DNA from: Rhizoclosmatium globosum
Lineage: Eukaryota; Chytridiomycota; Chytridiomycetes; Chytridiales; Chytriomycetaceae
Length of the DNA: 64,000 nucleotides
Assembly (NCBI GenBank): GCA_002104985.1
Contig: MCGO01000066.1
Coordinates: 178,714-242,713, forward strand
Direction of reading: 5' to 3'
The position numbers were made by a program, and so were the translations under genes. Positions 1 through 9,843 of the stretch are shown one piece after another. The notes under the pieces were generated by a model. The model worked only from the letters and a program-made list of their open reading frames with translations, was not told the DNA's origin and did no database searches. The stretch's first letter is position 1. Every line of letters starts with the position of its first letter.

Positions 1-433
1 GAATGGCTTGCTCCACCTGAAGAAGCGCGTACAACACAATGAACACAACAAGAAACGGCTGAATCCAAGGTATCGTTGATTTTATAACGGGGAGGCCACG
101 GTTCCACGTGTACACGACAATCAGATATTGGAATATGGCTGAAAAGGTGCCCGACAGACAAATATAAATGACCGTTAGTTCTGGGTCTGCACAAAACGCG
201 TACAGATATTGAAATATGACGCCAAGAAAATTACTGATAATCATGGAAATTAGGAGTATGTTGAAGCTGGTGAAGATGGATTTCCTTGTTGAAACAGCTT
301 CTTGAAAGCAAAGGAGAGCAATGGATAAAAGGAAGAGGGCGGTGAAGACTAGAGTGATCCATGTGTCTATGTTGACTACTTCGTTATATGCATCGTTGTA
401 TGGAATGGCTGTTGTGTCATTGAAGGAACTCAT
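1..433 (-). CDS. 7TM receptor-like protein, family A, C-terminus outside window
   Basis: The ATG is at 433 and the frame stays open to base 1, so the 3' part of the gene (after about 144 residues, transmembrane segment 4) lies outside the window. The start MSSFNDTT carries an N-glycosylation sequon. It is followed by the family hallmark of a short polar N-terminus with a Y..YN..N.IDTW motif, a first hydrophobic segment at about 25-45, a second after KSIFTSFNILL, and a third ending in YTWNRGLPVI. That WNRG.PVI motif recurs in the genes downstream at 522, 1518 and 2619. It is the first of four same-strand tandem copies. The family is not one I can name; an orphan G-protein-coupled-receptor-like role in the plasma membrane is inferred only from seven helices, an extracellular sequon-bearing N-terminus and a basic C-tail in the complete paralogues. 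Confidence 0.75.
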   Translation of the reverse strand, partial: MSSFNDTTAIPYNDAYNEVVNIDTWITLVFTALFLLSIALLCFQEAVSTRKSIFTSFNILLISMIISNFLGVIFQYLYAFCADPELTVIYICLSGTFSAIFQYLIVVYTWNRGLPVIKSTIPWIQPFLVVFIVLYALLQVEQAI

Positions 434-521
434 TTCCCTTTTATCGCATTGTTCATAGAAAGATTTACATGCGTCAACCAGAAGATACTATTACGTTACA
501 ACCAAAAGATTGACTTTATTG

Positions 522-1484
522 TTAATGAGTTGCATCAAATTCGTTCGCTTTTCCCGGTATTAGATCGCTGAATCGTAGAGCTACGTTGATGATTTTTGAG
601 TTAGATCTACTGTCGCCATCATCTTGAAGCAGTGCCCACTTCAGTCCAACTTGAGCGACCAGGAACAATAAAGGACCTAGGTCACTTACATGAAGACTGA
701 ATGAATATAAAAAGATGGATATAGTCCGGTCTGAGTCATAAGACCAAACTGCATAAAGAACGTAGAGAGTCAACCAGAATTCGATGCAAACAAAGGAAAT
801 TACGCCAAACCAGGATATGACGACAAGTTTTCTAACATTAAGCTCGTTGTTCATGTTTCTTATAGACCACAGGTAGTAGATATAGACTGCAGTGATGAAT
901 GCGTCGAAAGAGGCGATTGATACTTCAATAGCAATCGTTTGTATCCTCACAATTTGATCCAATAAGTCAAGAGGTAAATTTACGTTTGACATAGAGAACG
1001 CAATGTTGTCAAGAGTAAACACAATAAGCTCGCTGACTTGAAGAATTCCATAAAACACCAGAAAAGCAACCAAATAAGGCGAAATCCATGAAATCGTAAC
1101 TTGAATCACCGGAAACCCTCGGTTCCACGCGTATAAAACAATTGAATACTGGAATATAGTTGAAAAGACTGATGCAATGCAAAGGTAAATCACAGACAAT
1201 GTTGGATCCAGACAGAAAGCATAGATGTACTGGAATATCATTCCAACGCAGTTGCTTATAATCATGGTTAAAAGAAGTACGTTAAAAACGCTGAACGTCT
1301 TTCTTGGTCTATTTGAGGCTGCGTTCGAAAGCGCTTCACGAACAAGAAGGACAGCGAGGATTATCAGAAGTAAAATAGATACAGCTAGTGTGGTCCAAAA
1401 ATCAATTGTTGTCGCTTCGTTGTATGGTTCAAGGTAAGGAGATTCAGTGGCATTTGAGCTCATTTTTCTATTGTTCAAATTCAT
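522..1484 (-). CDS. 7TM receptor-like protein, family A
   Basis: A single-exon gene of 320 residues from the ATG at 1484; a second in-frame ATG at 1463 gives an N-terminus (MSSNATES) closer to the paralogues, so the start is uncertain by 7 residues. Seven hydrophobic segments are visible, with the family landmarks YAWNRGFPVI after helix 3, YYLW..R at the end of helix 5, VISWFGVISFVCIEFW in helix 6 and the closing VGLKWAL after helix 7. The C-tail is short and polar (DDGDSRSNSK). It lies 88 bp from the previous copy and 33 bp from the next, all on the minus strand, which fits local tandem duplication. Function unknown; a receptor role is inferred from topology. Confidence 0.8.
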   Translation of the reverse strand: MNLNNRKMSSNATESPYLEPYNEATTIDFWTTLAVSILLLIILAVLLVREALSNAASNRPRKTFSVFNVLLLTMIISNCVGMIFQYIYAFCLDPTLSVIYLCIASVFSTIFQYSIVLYAWNRGFPVIQVTISWISPYLVAFLVFYGILQVSELIVFTLDNIAFSMSNVNLPLDLLDQIVRIQTIAIEVSIASFDAFITAVYIYYLWSIRNMNNELNVRKLVVISWFGVISFVCIEFWLTLYVLYAVWSYDSDRTISIFLYSFSLHVSDLGPLLFLVAQVGLKWALLQDDGDSRSNSKIINVALRFSDLIPGKANEFDATH

Positions 1485-1517
1485 TCAGAAGTTTTCATTA
1501 AATATAAGCATATAAGT

Positions 1518-2447
1518 TTATTTACAGTCGCTTTTCTTCTGTTTTTGGGTATTGTCGTTTGAATTTGATTGACGTTGAACGAAAGTATCTGGTTTGTGTT
1601 GGTAAAGTACATCATTTTTAAACAATTCCCATTTCATAGCAAGTTGAACGATCAGATACAAAATAGGACCTAAGTCACAAATATGTAAGCTTATTGAATA
1701 AGTTTGGAGTGAAATAGGAGGCAGTGGCGCGTTCAACCAATACGTGTAAAGAACAATGAAAGTGAGCCAGAACTCAAGAGCAATGAATGACACGATTCCA
1801 AAACGGGATAAAATAACGAGCTTTTTGACATCAACATGGGCGTCGCGAAGTTTGTATAAATAGATGATGTAAACACAGAAAACAAAGACATCAAATGAGC
1901 CCACAAGCACATCGATAGCAACATTCTGATTGCTGACTATGGTAATAAAGAGACCCCAGTGCTCATGCATAATTAAAAGATACATTGCCAAAGAGGACAA
2001 CGTGAAGAATATGAATTGACTGATCAATAACAATCCAAATAGCGCAAGAAACACGGCCAAATACTTTTCGACCACAGGAAAAGTCGCTTGAATAACAGGA
2101 ATCCCACGATTAAGAGTATATAATACAAGCAAGAACTGAAAGATTGTGGCAAAGAAAAAGCATAAACAGTCGTAAACCACTATTGACATCCAATTCGTGC
2201 TTTGATAATATATAAACTGAAATATAGTGCTTAATAGATTGGAGAGAGTCATTGCTACAAAGAGAACATTGAAACCGGTGAAGATTGAAGTTCGATTCAT
2301 CCGTTTGGGTTGTTTCCAAGCAATAACAAAAAATAGAATCAATAACACGATGGACGAGGCTGTGGTGGTCCAAAAGTCTATAACTGTCACTCGATTGTAC
2401 TCATAGTAGAAGTCTGCGGCGATGCTATCGGAGGTGGTATTGTTCAT
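1518..2447 (-). CDS. 7TM receptor-like protein, family A
   Basis: 309 residues with a clear ATG at 2447 and two N-glycosylation sequons in the first 30 residues region (MNNTTSD start). The seven-helix pattern and motifs are kept: YTLNRGIPVI after helix 3, KLVILSRFGIVSFIALEFW in helix 6 and QLAMKWEL after helix 7. The C-tail is rich in Q, N, K and S. Third of four tandem minus-strand copies; only 33 bp separate it from the 522-1484 gene, so promoters and 3' ends must be compact. No break seen. Confidence 0.8.
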   Translation of the reverse strand: MNNTTSDSIAADFYYEYNRVTVIDFWTTTASSIVLLILFFVIAWKQPKRMNRTSIFTGFNVLFVAMTLSNLLSTIFQFIYYQSTNWMSIVVYDCLCFFFATIFQFLLVLYTLNRGIPVIQATFPVVEKYLAVFLALFGLLLISQFIFFTLSSLAMYLLIMHEHWGLFITIVSNQNVAIDVLVGSFDVFVFCVYIIYLYKLRDAHVDVKKLVILSRFGIVSFIALEFWLTFIVLYTYWLNAPLPPISLQTYSISLHICDLGPILYLIVQLAMKWELFKNDVLYQHKPDTFVQRQSNSNDNTQKQKKSDCK

Positions 2448-2618
2448 TTGATTGTTTTCATTGTGATTGAATTCTGAAACCTCAAATCTGATGAAGAAGA
2501 ATATTCCGTCAGATTTTATTTACAAATCACTCTTGAGTAGATTTTAAAATGCCCTTCACTCGTGGTTTTTTTGCAATCAAATTTTGAAGCTGATCGGTTC
2601 GTTAAGATGCAAATGCCA

Positions 2619-3551
2619 TTATTTGACTTGATTCGATTCAACACCTTTCACAGTCTCCGATTTATCTGAAACCCCTGCAGCATTCCTGTGCAAAGACTGT
2701 CTCGCGCGTTCATCTTCTTTCTGTAAGGCCCGTTTCATGGCAAGTTGTATCAAGATATAAAGCAATTGCCCTATATCCGAAATATGGATTCCCGCGGAAT
2801 ACGTTGCTAATGAAACTGTCGGAGAAGCAGCATTCGCCCATATTGTATACGCAACAACAAAGTTTAACCACACCTCGAGAGTTATGAACGATGCAACGCC
2901 ATATCGCGAAAGAATTACAAGTTTGTTCACATTTAAACCAAGGCTCCTCACGGATCTCAAGTAGAGAGCGTAAAACGTTGCAATAATGACGTCAAAAACA
3001 CACATGAAAACGTTTGTCGCAATCGTGTGGCCGTTTAGAACCTCATTGAACAAAACCTGCTGCGATGCAATGTTTTCATCGTTGACGGCGACGTTATCTA
3101 GGACGAACCAAATGAATTGACTTGCTTCGAGAAGGCCAAATAGTATCAATACAACTGTAAAATACGGGCACAGCTTTGGAGCTATTGTTTGAATGACAGG
3201 TGATCCGCGATTCCAGGTGTAGAATATCACAAGAAATTGGAATGAACATATGAAGAAATAGCTGATGCTGATGTATATGTTCACGAAGAGTGGAACGGTG
3301 CTTTCGTCATAGATGAACTGAAATATCAGGGCTAGAGCATTGCACATAATCATTGAGAATAGCAGGACGTTGAAGCTGGTGAAGACAGATTTTTGAGTGT
3401 GACTATTTCGATCGTTCCAGACAAGGCGGGCGAATATAAGAAGGAATATGGATGTCGCCACCATGGTGATGTAGAAGTCAATGTGAGTCGCGTTGTTGTA
3501 TACATCATCGTACAGAGTCCAGAGTAAGATTGTATCGTTAGTTAAGCTCAT
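2619..3551 (-). CDS. 7TM receptor-like protein, family A
   Basis: The open frame extends to 3740, but I place the start at the ATG at 3551 because the protein then begins MSLTNDTILLW..YDDVYNN, matching the paralogues, and gives 310 residues. The 63 extra codons upstream have no counterpart in the family. Landmarks are YTWNRGSPVI, KLVILSRYGVASFITLEVW and QLAMKRAL. The C-tail (KEDERARQSLHR) resembles the DDERTAQEK tails of the genes at 5481 and 6870, linking it to that subgroup. About 170 bp separate it from the preceding copy. Confidence 0.8.
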   Translation of the reverse strand: MSLTNDTILLWTLYDDVYNNATHIDFYITMVATSIFLLIFARLVWNDRNSHTQKSVFTSFNVLLFSMIMCNALALIFQFIYDESTVPLFVNIYISISYFFICSFQFLVIFYTWNRGSPVIQTIAPKLCPYFTVVLILFGLLEASQFIWFVLDNVAVNDENIASQQVLFNEVLNGHTIATNVFMCVFDVIIATFYALYLRSVRSLGLNVNKLVILSRYGVASFITLEVWLNFVVAYTIWANAASPTVSLATYSAGIHISDIGQLLYILIQLAMKRALQKEDERARQSLHRNAAGVSDKSETVKGVESNQVK

Positions 3552-3813
3552 TATTAAGTAAATCCCTTTGTTTGAAAGATTAGTCGCCAACAATTGGATC
3601 GTGAGAATGTTTATATGCATGGAGTAGACATTTTGAATTAGCAGATGTCTTGAGTTGGTAGAACTGGGAAGAGTCATTCCACTCAGACAGCCCCGTCCAA
3701 ACTGCGGAAACAAATTTGAGATACGGAGTATAGTTTTCATTTCGAATATTCATTTATTTGCGCAAGTCGTGCACGCAATTTGACGTTTCGAAAGCTTGTT
3801 GCGGAGTAGGTTT

Positions 3814-4162
3814 TCACTTTTCAAAGGGACGTTTCGCCATTTCGAATCGATCGACTTTCTGAAGTTCTTCCTTTGATTCTGCTTCGATTGGAGGAGTTAC
3901 AGGAGTGAATGGAGCGTACAAGTCAGGTGTTGGTTTGCGTTCTTTGCCGAGGACCACTGAACTTGAATGGTTAAACCAGGACTGTTCGAGAGTACTTTCT
4001 AGCAAGGTGCTTACATCGCTGATAGAGCCCATAGGATGAAAAGACAATCAGAGGAATGGCCCAGGTGATGGTTGTCCAACTAAGGCAGTATCAGTATTAA
4101 GCAGTTAAGCCTAAGAGAGGGTACCTTCGCACTCTGTCTTTCGCAACTAGTTTAAGAAACAT
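3814..4162 (-). CDS. small single-pass membrane protein, three exons
   Basis: I assemble an 81-residue protein from exons 4125-4162, 4015-4079 and 3814-3956. The introns are 45 nt (GTACCC...CCTTAG) and 58 nt (GTAAGC...TTCAG, branch TTTAAC). The product starts MFLKLVAKDRVR, has one hydrophobic helix at about 15-31 (ITWAIPLIVFSSYGLY), then QRLVLGKERKPTPD and a charged tail ending RPFEK. A basic start, one helix and a short charged tail are typical of small inner-mitochondrial-membrane subunits or assembly factors, but I do not recognise the family. It is divergent to the CIMIP1-like gene, with only 63 bp between the two ATGs, so they share a promoter region. The longer unspliced frame at 3814-4047 reads through the second intron and should not be used. 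Confidence 0.65.
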
Positions 4163-4225
4163 TACTGATTATGGGTTGAATGGATAGTTTTTGTGGATTT
4201 ACTTTTCTTTGTTTGATTTGACAAA
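4163..4225. promoter_or_regulatory. shared divergent promoter, 63 bp
   Basis: The start codons of the small membrane protein (minus) and of the CIMIP1-like gene (plus) lie 63 bp apart. The stretch is T-rich on the plus strand with no clear TATA box. Both genes must be driven from it or from sites inside the neighbours' 5' ends. Confidence 0.45.
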
Positions 4226-5390
4226 ATGGCTCCAAAACAGGTATCACCGACCGCAGGGCAGAGGAAGCAAACTGAGTTGGCTGCAAAGAAAGAAGCGGCG
4301 CGGCTGGCGGACGCCCTGGCTGCCGCGAGCAACTTCAGCTGGTGCGTTGAACCCTAACCCTAAGAAGAGTATTCCAGCTGCCAACGAAGCTTAACCCCAA
4401 CCAACCCGCCTTAACCCTAACCCTAATCAGGCTCGATCGCGTTGCTAAGGAAATGAAAGCTCAGCGCGAGTGGAGCGATCGGTGGGGCGCCTTGAACGAT
4501 CCGAAGCTGTACCGAGGCGAAGAGACTCCCGAGGCGCCAATCAGGGCTCCGGTACGTTCCTTCGCAGCGATACCTTGGATACTTTAGCTTATTCTTCTAT
4601 TATGTTCCAGCCGACAAAGTGGTCCGCTTACAGCATTATCAACACACCAAAAAGGAATCCTTTGTCTTCGCGACCCTCCTCAGCCGAAGAATATCCCAAC
4701 ACGGAACAATACAACAACTTCAAAGTTACCGGCGCTCGACATGATTACTTATCGCATCACAACGCGCGACATCCAAATCACCCCACACCAAATAAAACGG
4801 GAACTGGTCACACACGACCCACAGAAACAACAACATACGACCGTGAATACGGAGGCCGCTTCGAATTTAATCACAAAACTGGATTATATCACCGTGTGAT
4901 GGATGGAAACGGGTCTGGTCCGCCTGGAAAGCCACCCATCTACCAACACCAATCAAATTCAGGGAGGACGAGTACAATCCCACCCTCCTCCAGAACACCC
5001 TCCCAACAATCAAACTATTCTCACATAATACCTCCGAAACGGAAATCACACGGATCTATACATTCCACGCCAAATTCATCAACACCTTCATCCCGTGCAC
5101 CTTCCTCACTCGCGAAAACTACGATTCCTTCACCTACACCAGACCCATCGTTTGTCGTCACAAATGGAGTATCAAATCTAAACCTGGATGCAAACGAAAT
5201 CGTGTATCCGAATGGGAACCGTGTACGGTTAAGGGGGATCATGCCACATTTACCTGCGGACCGGTACAACTATCCAGCATCCACAAACATGGAGTATGGA
5301 TGGTATCGCAAGAGCCTGGAGATTTATGGGAGTACCAGTGCGGATTTCGCAAAGGAGAGTTGGAAACGTGCAATGGAGACTCAGAAATGA
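4226..5390 (+). CDS. LLC1/CIMIP1-like flagellar protein
   Basis: Three exons (4226-4341, 4431-4551, 4611-5390) give 338 residues. Residues about 36-65 read NFSWLDRVAKEMKAQ then REWSDRWGALNDP. This matches the consensus W.D.v..E..A...W...WGfL of the LLC1 domain of vertebrate C20orf85 (CIMIP1), a microtubule inner protein of motile cilia. The rest is low-complexity, rich in S, T, P and H, with a YDREYGG..EFNHKTGLY segment and a C-terminal EYGWYRKSLEIYG motif. A role inside the zoospore axoneme is inferred. Intron 1 contains telomere-like CCCTAA repeats. The last about 160 nt are duplicated at 6630-6800. Confidence 0.6.
4342..4430 (+). repeat. intron with telomere-like CCCTAA repeats
   Basis: Intron 1 of the CIMIP1-like gene holds AACCCTAACCCTAAG near 4350-4364, degenerate TTAACCCCAACC copies near 4391-4402, and CCTTAACCCTAACCC near 4409-4423 followed by TAATCAG. 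The repeat itself supplies a perfect CTAAC branch site a few bases before the CAG acceptor. Confidence 0.7.
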
Positions 5391-5480
5391 GAGAAAAGGA
5401 GGGTCAGGGGAACAGGAGTTTCTATATTTCAGCTTTGGGACAAAGTAAAAAAACAATAAATGATTAATGGAAGTGTGTTT

Positions 5481-6470
5481 TTATCGAATTGATCGGCTTG
5501 GACGGTATTCAGATGCCGTTAAATATGATTTCCTCTCTGAACCAGAACTTTCTGACGTTGCCATTGCTTTAGCTTTTACAACGCGGTTGATTTTCTCTTG
5601 GGCTGTTCTTTCGTCGTCTCGCATGAGGGACCATTTCATGGCTAGTTGGAGGAATAGGTATGCTAGAGGTGATAAATCGTAGAATCTCAGGAGGATAGTA
5701 TATGTCGTCAAAGAGCATTCTGGAAGAGCAGCATTCGTCCAAATATTATACAAGACAATGGATAATTGCCAGATTTCCAGAACAACACAAGACGCTATTC
5801 CATATCGCGAAAGAATCACGAGCTTTTCTACATTGTTGGAGCTACCAGAAATACGTTGTAAATACATTGCATATACACCGATTACAAGAACATCAAATAT
5901 TAGCATGGATGCATTGACAGCCATTAGTTGTGCATTGACAGCAGAGTTGAAAAGATCCGTGCTTGACGTGAGAAGCGTTGTGTAATTCGATATAACAAGC
6001 AGAGTCGTGAATATCAACAAACTGATTTGAAGTATCCCGAATAGAATCAAGAATACAATCAAGAATGGTGGAATAGACGGAAGCAACAACTGAATAACGG
6101 GTAGCCCGCGTCGGTATCCATACAACATCATCAAAAACTCCAATAACCCAGTGTAAAAAGTCAAAAACGCGCAATATACGACTGTGTGAATGGGGTCAGA
6201 AGCGTTTCCATACAATTGGTTGAAAACTGTGAGAAATAGGTTTGAGAGAACCATGACTACCAGGAGAATGTTTGTGTAGCTTAGTATTTTCTTCTTTGTT
6301 CGACTGTCTAGAGGAGATGTCCAGGTTTCTCGTCGAATAAGCGCTGCAAGTAGTATGAGTTGTAATATTGCGGCAGATATCGTAATCCACAAGTCTTGAT
6401 AAGACAACGTGCTGAAAACTTGGCTATACGGCGCCCATATCTCAGTCGAATTTAAATCGGTTGAGTTCAT
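5481..6470 (-). CDS. 7TM receptor-like protein, family A
   Basis: Start placed at the ATG at 6470 (MNSTDLNSTEIW), giving 329 residues; the frame stays open to 6590 but that extension is not shared with paralogues. Two sequons sit in the first 10 residues. Landmarks: YGYRRGLPVI after helix 3, KLVILSRYGIASCVVLEIW in helix 6, QLAMKWSLMRDDERTAQEK after helix 7. The C-tail ends in a serine-rich stretch. It is a recent duplicate of the gene at 6870: the two share nearly identical helices 6-7 and C-tails. It converges tail-to-tail with the CIMIP1-like gene, 90 bp apart. Confidence 0.82.
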   Translation of the reverse strand: MNSTDLNSTEIWAPYSQVFSTLSYQDLWITISAAILQLILLAALIRRETWTSPLDSRTKKKILSYTNILLVVMVLSNLFLTVFNQLYGNASDPIHTVVYCAFLTFYTGLLEFLMMLYGYRRGLPVIQLLLPSIPPFLIVFLILFGILQISLLIFTTLLVISNYTTLLTSSTDLFNSAVNAQLMAVNASMLIFDVLVIGVYAMYLQRISGSSNNVEKLVILSRYGIASCVVLEIWQLSIVLYNIWTNAALPECSLTTYTILLRFYDLSPLAYLFLQLAMKWSLMRDDERTAQEKINRVVKAKAMATSESSGSERKSYLTASEYRPSRSIR

Positions 6471-6629
6471 TACAGAAAACGCGTTATTCAAGATCGACGT
6501 TCCTTGGAGGGATTGAAATGTGGGGTGAATGAAAATCTCATTATTCCTTAAAAAATATGGTGACATGAAAGGACGTTTTACTCTTTCCATGTTATGAAAA
6601 GGTCCTAGTACAATATCAAACCTTTATCC

Positions 6630-6862
6630 TCTATAACCTCGCCTCATTTACCCGCGTATCAGTATAACTACTCAGTGTCATGAATGTAGAGTATGGAGGG
6701 TATCGTAAGAGCCTGAAGATTTATAGTAGTACCCGTACAGATTTTGGGAAATATGTTATGGAGACTATAAAATGCGCGAGAATGTGGGAGAAAGAGAGTA
6801 GACCACAGAGGCATTTCTATATTTCAGATTATAACGTAAAACAAATAAATGTTCAATAAAAG
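6630..6862 (+). pseudogene. duplicated 3' tail of the CIMIP1-like gene
   Basis: This stretch aligns with 5230-5480: the codons for PHLPA..YNY, EYG.YRKSL.IY.ST and MET.K are recognisable, as are the 3' untranslated bases and the AATAAATG end. Stops and small indels break the frame. It sits in the same position relative to the 6870 receptor gene as the parent tail does to the 5481 gene, so a segment covering the gene tail plus the whole neighbouring receptor was copied in tandem. Confidence 0.75.
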
Positions 6863-6869
6863 TGAATTT

Positions 6870-7862
6870 TTATCGAAGTGATCCGCTTGGACGGTTGTCA
6901 GACATTGTGAAGTGTGACTTGCGTTCAGAGCCAGAAGTTTCTGACGTTGCAATCGCTTTGGCTTTTACAACGCGGTTGATTTTCTCTTGGGCTGTTCTTT
7001 CGTCGTCTCGCATGAGAGACCATTTCATTGCTAGTTGGAGGAATAGGTATGCTAGCGGTGATAAATCGTAGAATCTCAAAAGGATAGTATATGTCGTCAA
7101 CGAGCATTCTGGAAGAGCTGCATTCGTCCAGACATTATACAAGACGATAGATAGTTGCCATATTTCCAATACAACACACGAGACAATCCCGTATCGCGAT
7201 AGAATCACAAGCTTTTCCACATTGTTCGGGCCACCGAATACACGTTGTAAGTACATTGCATACACGATGATGACAAGACAATCAAAGAATATCATGGATG
7301 CATCGACTGCCATTATATGTCCATTTACAGCAATTCCAAAGATACCCGAGTCTTCACTCAATTCTGTTGAAAGATAATTGGATATGACTAGGAGGACGGT
7401 AAATATCAAGAGACTAATTTGAAGTATCCCAAACAGTATCATGAACACGACGAGGAATGGTGGAATAGATGGAAGTATTAATTGTATTACAGGAAGCCCA
7501 CGTCGATACATATACAACATCATTGCAAATTCCAATGCACAAGTCCAGAATGTTAAAAACGCGCAATATATAACTGTTGGAATGGCTTCAGAAGTGTCTG
7601 CATACAATCGATTAAAAACCTGGAGAAACAAGTTTGAGAGAATCATGACTATTAGGAGAATATTTGTGTAGCTTAGTATTTGCTTTTTAGTTCGACTTTC
7701 TAGAGGGGATGTCCAGGTTTCTCGTCGAATAAGCGCTGCGAGTAGTATGATTTGTAATATTGTCGCGGACACTGTAATCCACAAGTCTTGATAAGATAAC
7801 GTCCTGAAAACTTGGCTGTATGGAGCCCATATCTCCGTTGAATTGAGCTCTGTTGAGTTCAT
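6870..7862 (-). CDS. 7TM receptor-like protein, family A
   Basis: 330 residues from the ATG at 7862 (MNSTELNSTEIW). It is the closest paralogue of the 5481 gene; the last 110 residues differ at only a few positions, whereas the extracellular loop after helix 4 (STELSEDSGIFG against TTLLTSSTDLFN) is much more divergent. That pattern, conserved helices with a fast-changing outer loop, is what ligand-driven divergence would look like, but two sequences are too few to show selection. The copy arose with the adjacent gene-tail fragment at 6630-6862. Confidence 0.82.
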   Translation of the reverse strand: MNSTELNSTEIWAPYSQVFRTLSYQDLWITVSATILQIILLAALIRRETWTSPLESRTKKQILSYTNILLIVMILSNLFLQVFNRLYADTSEAIPTVIYCAFLTFWTCALEFAMMLYMYRRGLPVIQLILPSIPPFLVVFMILFGILQISLLIFTVLLVISNYLSTELSEDSGIFGIAVNGHIMAVDASMIFFDCLVIIVYAMYLQRVFGGPNNVEKLVILSRYGIVSCVVLEIWQLSIVLYNVWTNAALPECSLTTYTILLRFYDLSPLAYLFLQLAMKWSLMRDDERTAQEKINRVVKAKAIATSETSGSERKSHFTMSDNRPSGSLR

Positions 7863-7984
7863 ATTCAGCAAACGTAAGATTGGCGTGACTGTTGGGTGTC
7901 GCAGAATGGTAAATCTCTTTGTTACCGAACCATAGGTATATAAAATGATCTTTACTAATTCTTTCGTGATGTTAAAAAGGCGGA

Positions 7985-9683
7985 TTAATCTCTTGACTTG
8001 ATCAGTCCTTGTACAACGGCCTCGATATCGTCAATCTCTTTGGGTGCTTCTGCACTCAACACTGTGCAATCCGTCTCTCCAATCACAACATCGTCTTCGA
8101 TACGGATTCCGATGCCGCGATACTCGGCTGGGAATCTCTCTGTGTCTGGGACATAAATGCCAGGTTCTATTGTGATGACCATCCCCTTTGTCAGCTTTGT
8201 TGTTCGTGGGACGGAGCCTGTATCATGCACATCAAGACCCATCCAGTGTCCAACATGATGAGGGTAAAGAATATTCATATCCTTAAGTCAACAATGAGTT
8301 CGTGATTTTCGAAAAGAAGATTTAAGACTTACGTTGTAACTCAGCCTTCGCCCAAACAGCTTGGAACACTCAACTCGAAGTACCTCGAAAGCAAGATTTT
8401 GCAGTTCATCTAAAGAGGTATGCGACCGTTCGTTACACTTGTCGATACATGCTTTCTGGGCCTTCAAAACCGCCTGATACAGTTTCTTTTGCGGCTCCGT
8501 AAACTTTCCAGAAACTGGCCAAGTTCGAGTAATATCTGACGCGTATCCTCCATATTCACCACCAGCATCCATCAAAACCAGATCCCCGTCCTTCGCCACA
8601 TGTCTGTTGATAACATAATGCAACGTCAGCGCATTCTTCCCAGCAGCTACAACAGGAACGTAAGCCAACGCATCCGCACCACGTCGTCGAACTCCATGAT
8701 CCATAACACTGTGTAAATACGCCTCCGTCACACCCGGCTTCGTCGCGGACATAGTATCAACATGCGCACGACCACTGATCTGACCGGCTTTTCTGAGGAC
8801 TGCGATTTCGGCAGGGGATTTGATGAGTCTCTGTTGGGCGAGTGTGCTTCCGACTCCCGAGAGTTTCCTGACTTTGAAGAGATTGACGGGTTTAGACGAA
8901 GACGGGTCGTTTAGGTGAGAGAGTAGGGTGGCGTAGGGTGTCCAAGCTGGAACGGCTGGAGCTGATGCAGCGTGGTTTGAGTGGAAAGGGCCTGGGGGAA
9001 GGGCGTGTGAAGTGGGGAGATCGGTGATGATTTGCGAGTGAGTAGATGGGAGTTGCGAGTTAAGGAGAGTGTTCAGTCTTTCTGGTAACCGGTGGATTGG
9101 TTCTGCGTTTGAGATGCCAAAGTACAGTTTTGCACCCTCCAAACCGGAACGAGGCCCGTCCCAGATTTCTGTTGCAGGATCTCTTGGACGAAGAAAAAGT
9201 GTTTCTTTGTAGTTGTCGCCTTGGTCCTTTTCTGATTTGGTAGTTGGTTTAGTTGATGAAGGGGAGAAGAAACCAGTCGGTACCAATGACAAGACAGGCA
9301 TCAGGCTCATTAAATCCAGTTAAATAGAGTAAATCTGTATTCTGGTGAAACTCGTGGAAAATGCCTCCTGTTGCATAGCGCAATGCATATCCAGCTACAA
9401 CCGCAACAGATCCATCTGGAAGAGAGGCTGCAAACTTTCTCCTTCTTTCGAGATACTCTGCACCAGAGATTCCTGGAGTAATATCACCCTCACTGATCAG
9501 GTGTGGATGTGTGTGAGATGCTGGTTGTCCGAGCGATCCGAGGTTTCCGAAGGCCGAGAAGCTTCTCCGTTGCCTCAATCGATTCTCATTACAAGAAAGT
9601 ATTCGATGTGGTAACATAAGTGGCAGACATCTTGGTCTACTCCGTGTGAATGTCGAAAGGGCCCTTGACAGGTTTCGTTGCAT
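7985..9683 (-). CDS. mitochondrial Xaa-Pro aminopeptidase (XPNPEP3/Icp55 type)
   Basis: Exons 9284-9683, 8333-9231 and 7985-8281 give 531 residues. Introns are 52 nt (GTACCG...ATCAG) and 51 nt (GTAAGT...TTAAG). A basic, hydroxylated start (MQRNLSRALSTFTRSR) fits a mitochondrial presequence. The N-terminal creatinase-like domain contains DLLYLTGFNEPD and WDGPRSG. The M24 metallopeptidase domain shows all five metal ligands: LMDAGGEYGGYASDITR (two Asp), PHHVGHWMGLDVHD (His), ITIEPGIYVP (Glu) and IRIEDDVVI (Glu). Icp55 trims one residue from imported proteins after the processing peptidase, which stabilises them. Length matches the family. No break was found. Confidence 0.93.
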
Positions 9684-9843
9684 TTGAAAAGAGAAGTGAT
9701 TAAGAAAAAGGACAAATAAATGAACGATTAACTTGTACTCTCTCGGCTTACTTCTTTTTTGTCTTAGTTTTCTTTGAGCAATAGTTTATTGATGCAATAA
9801 TATCGTTACAGGTGAACAATGTCCTTTGTATTAACTCGATTCA

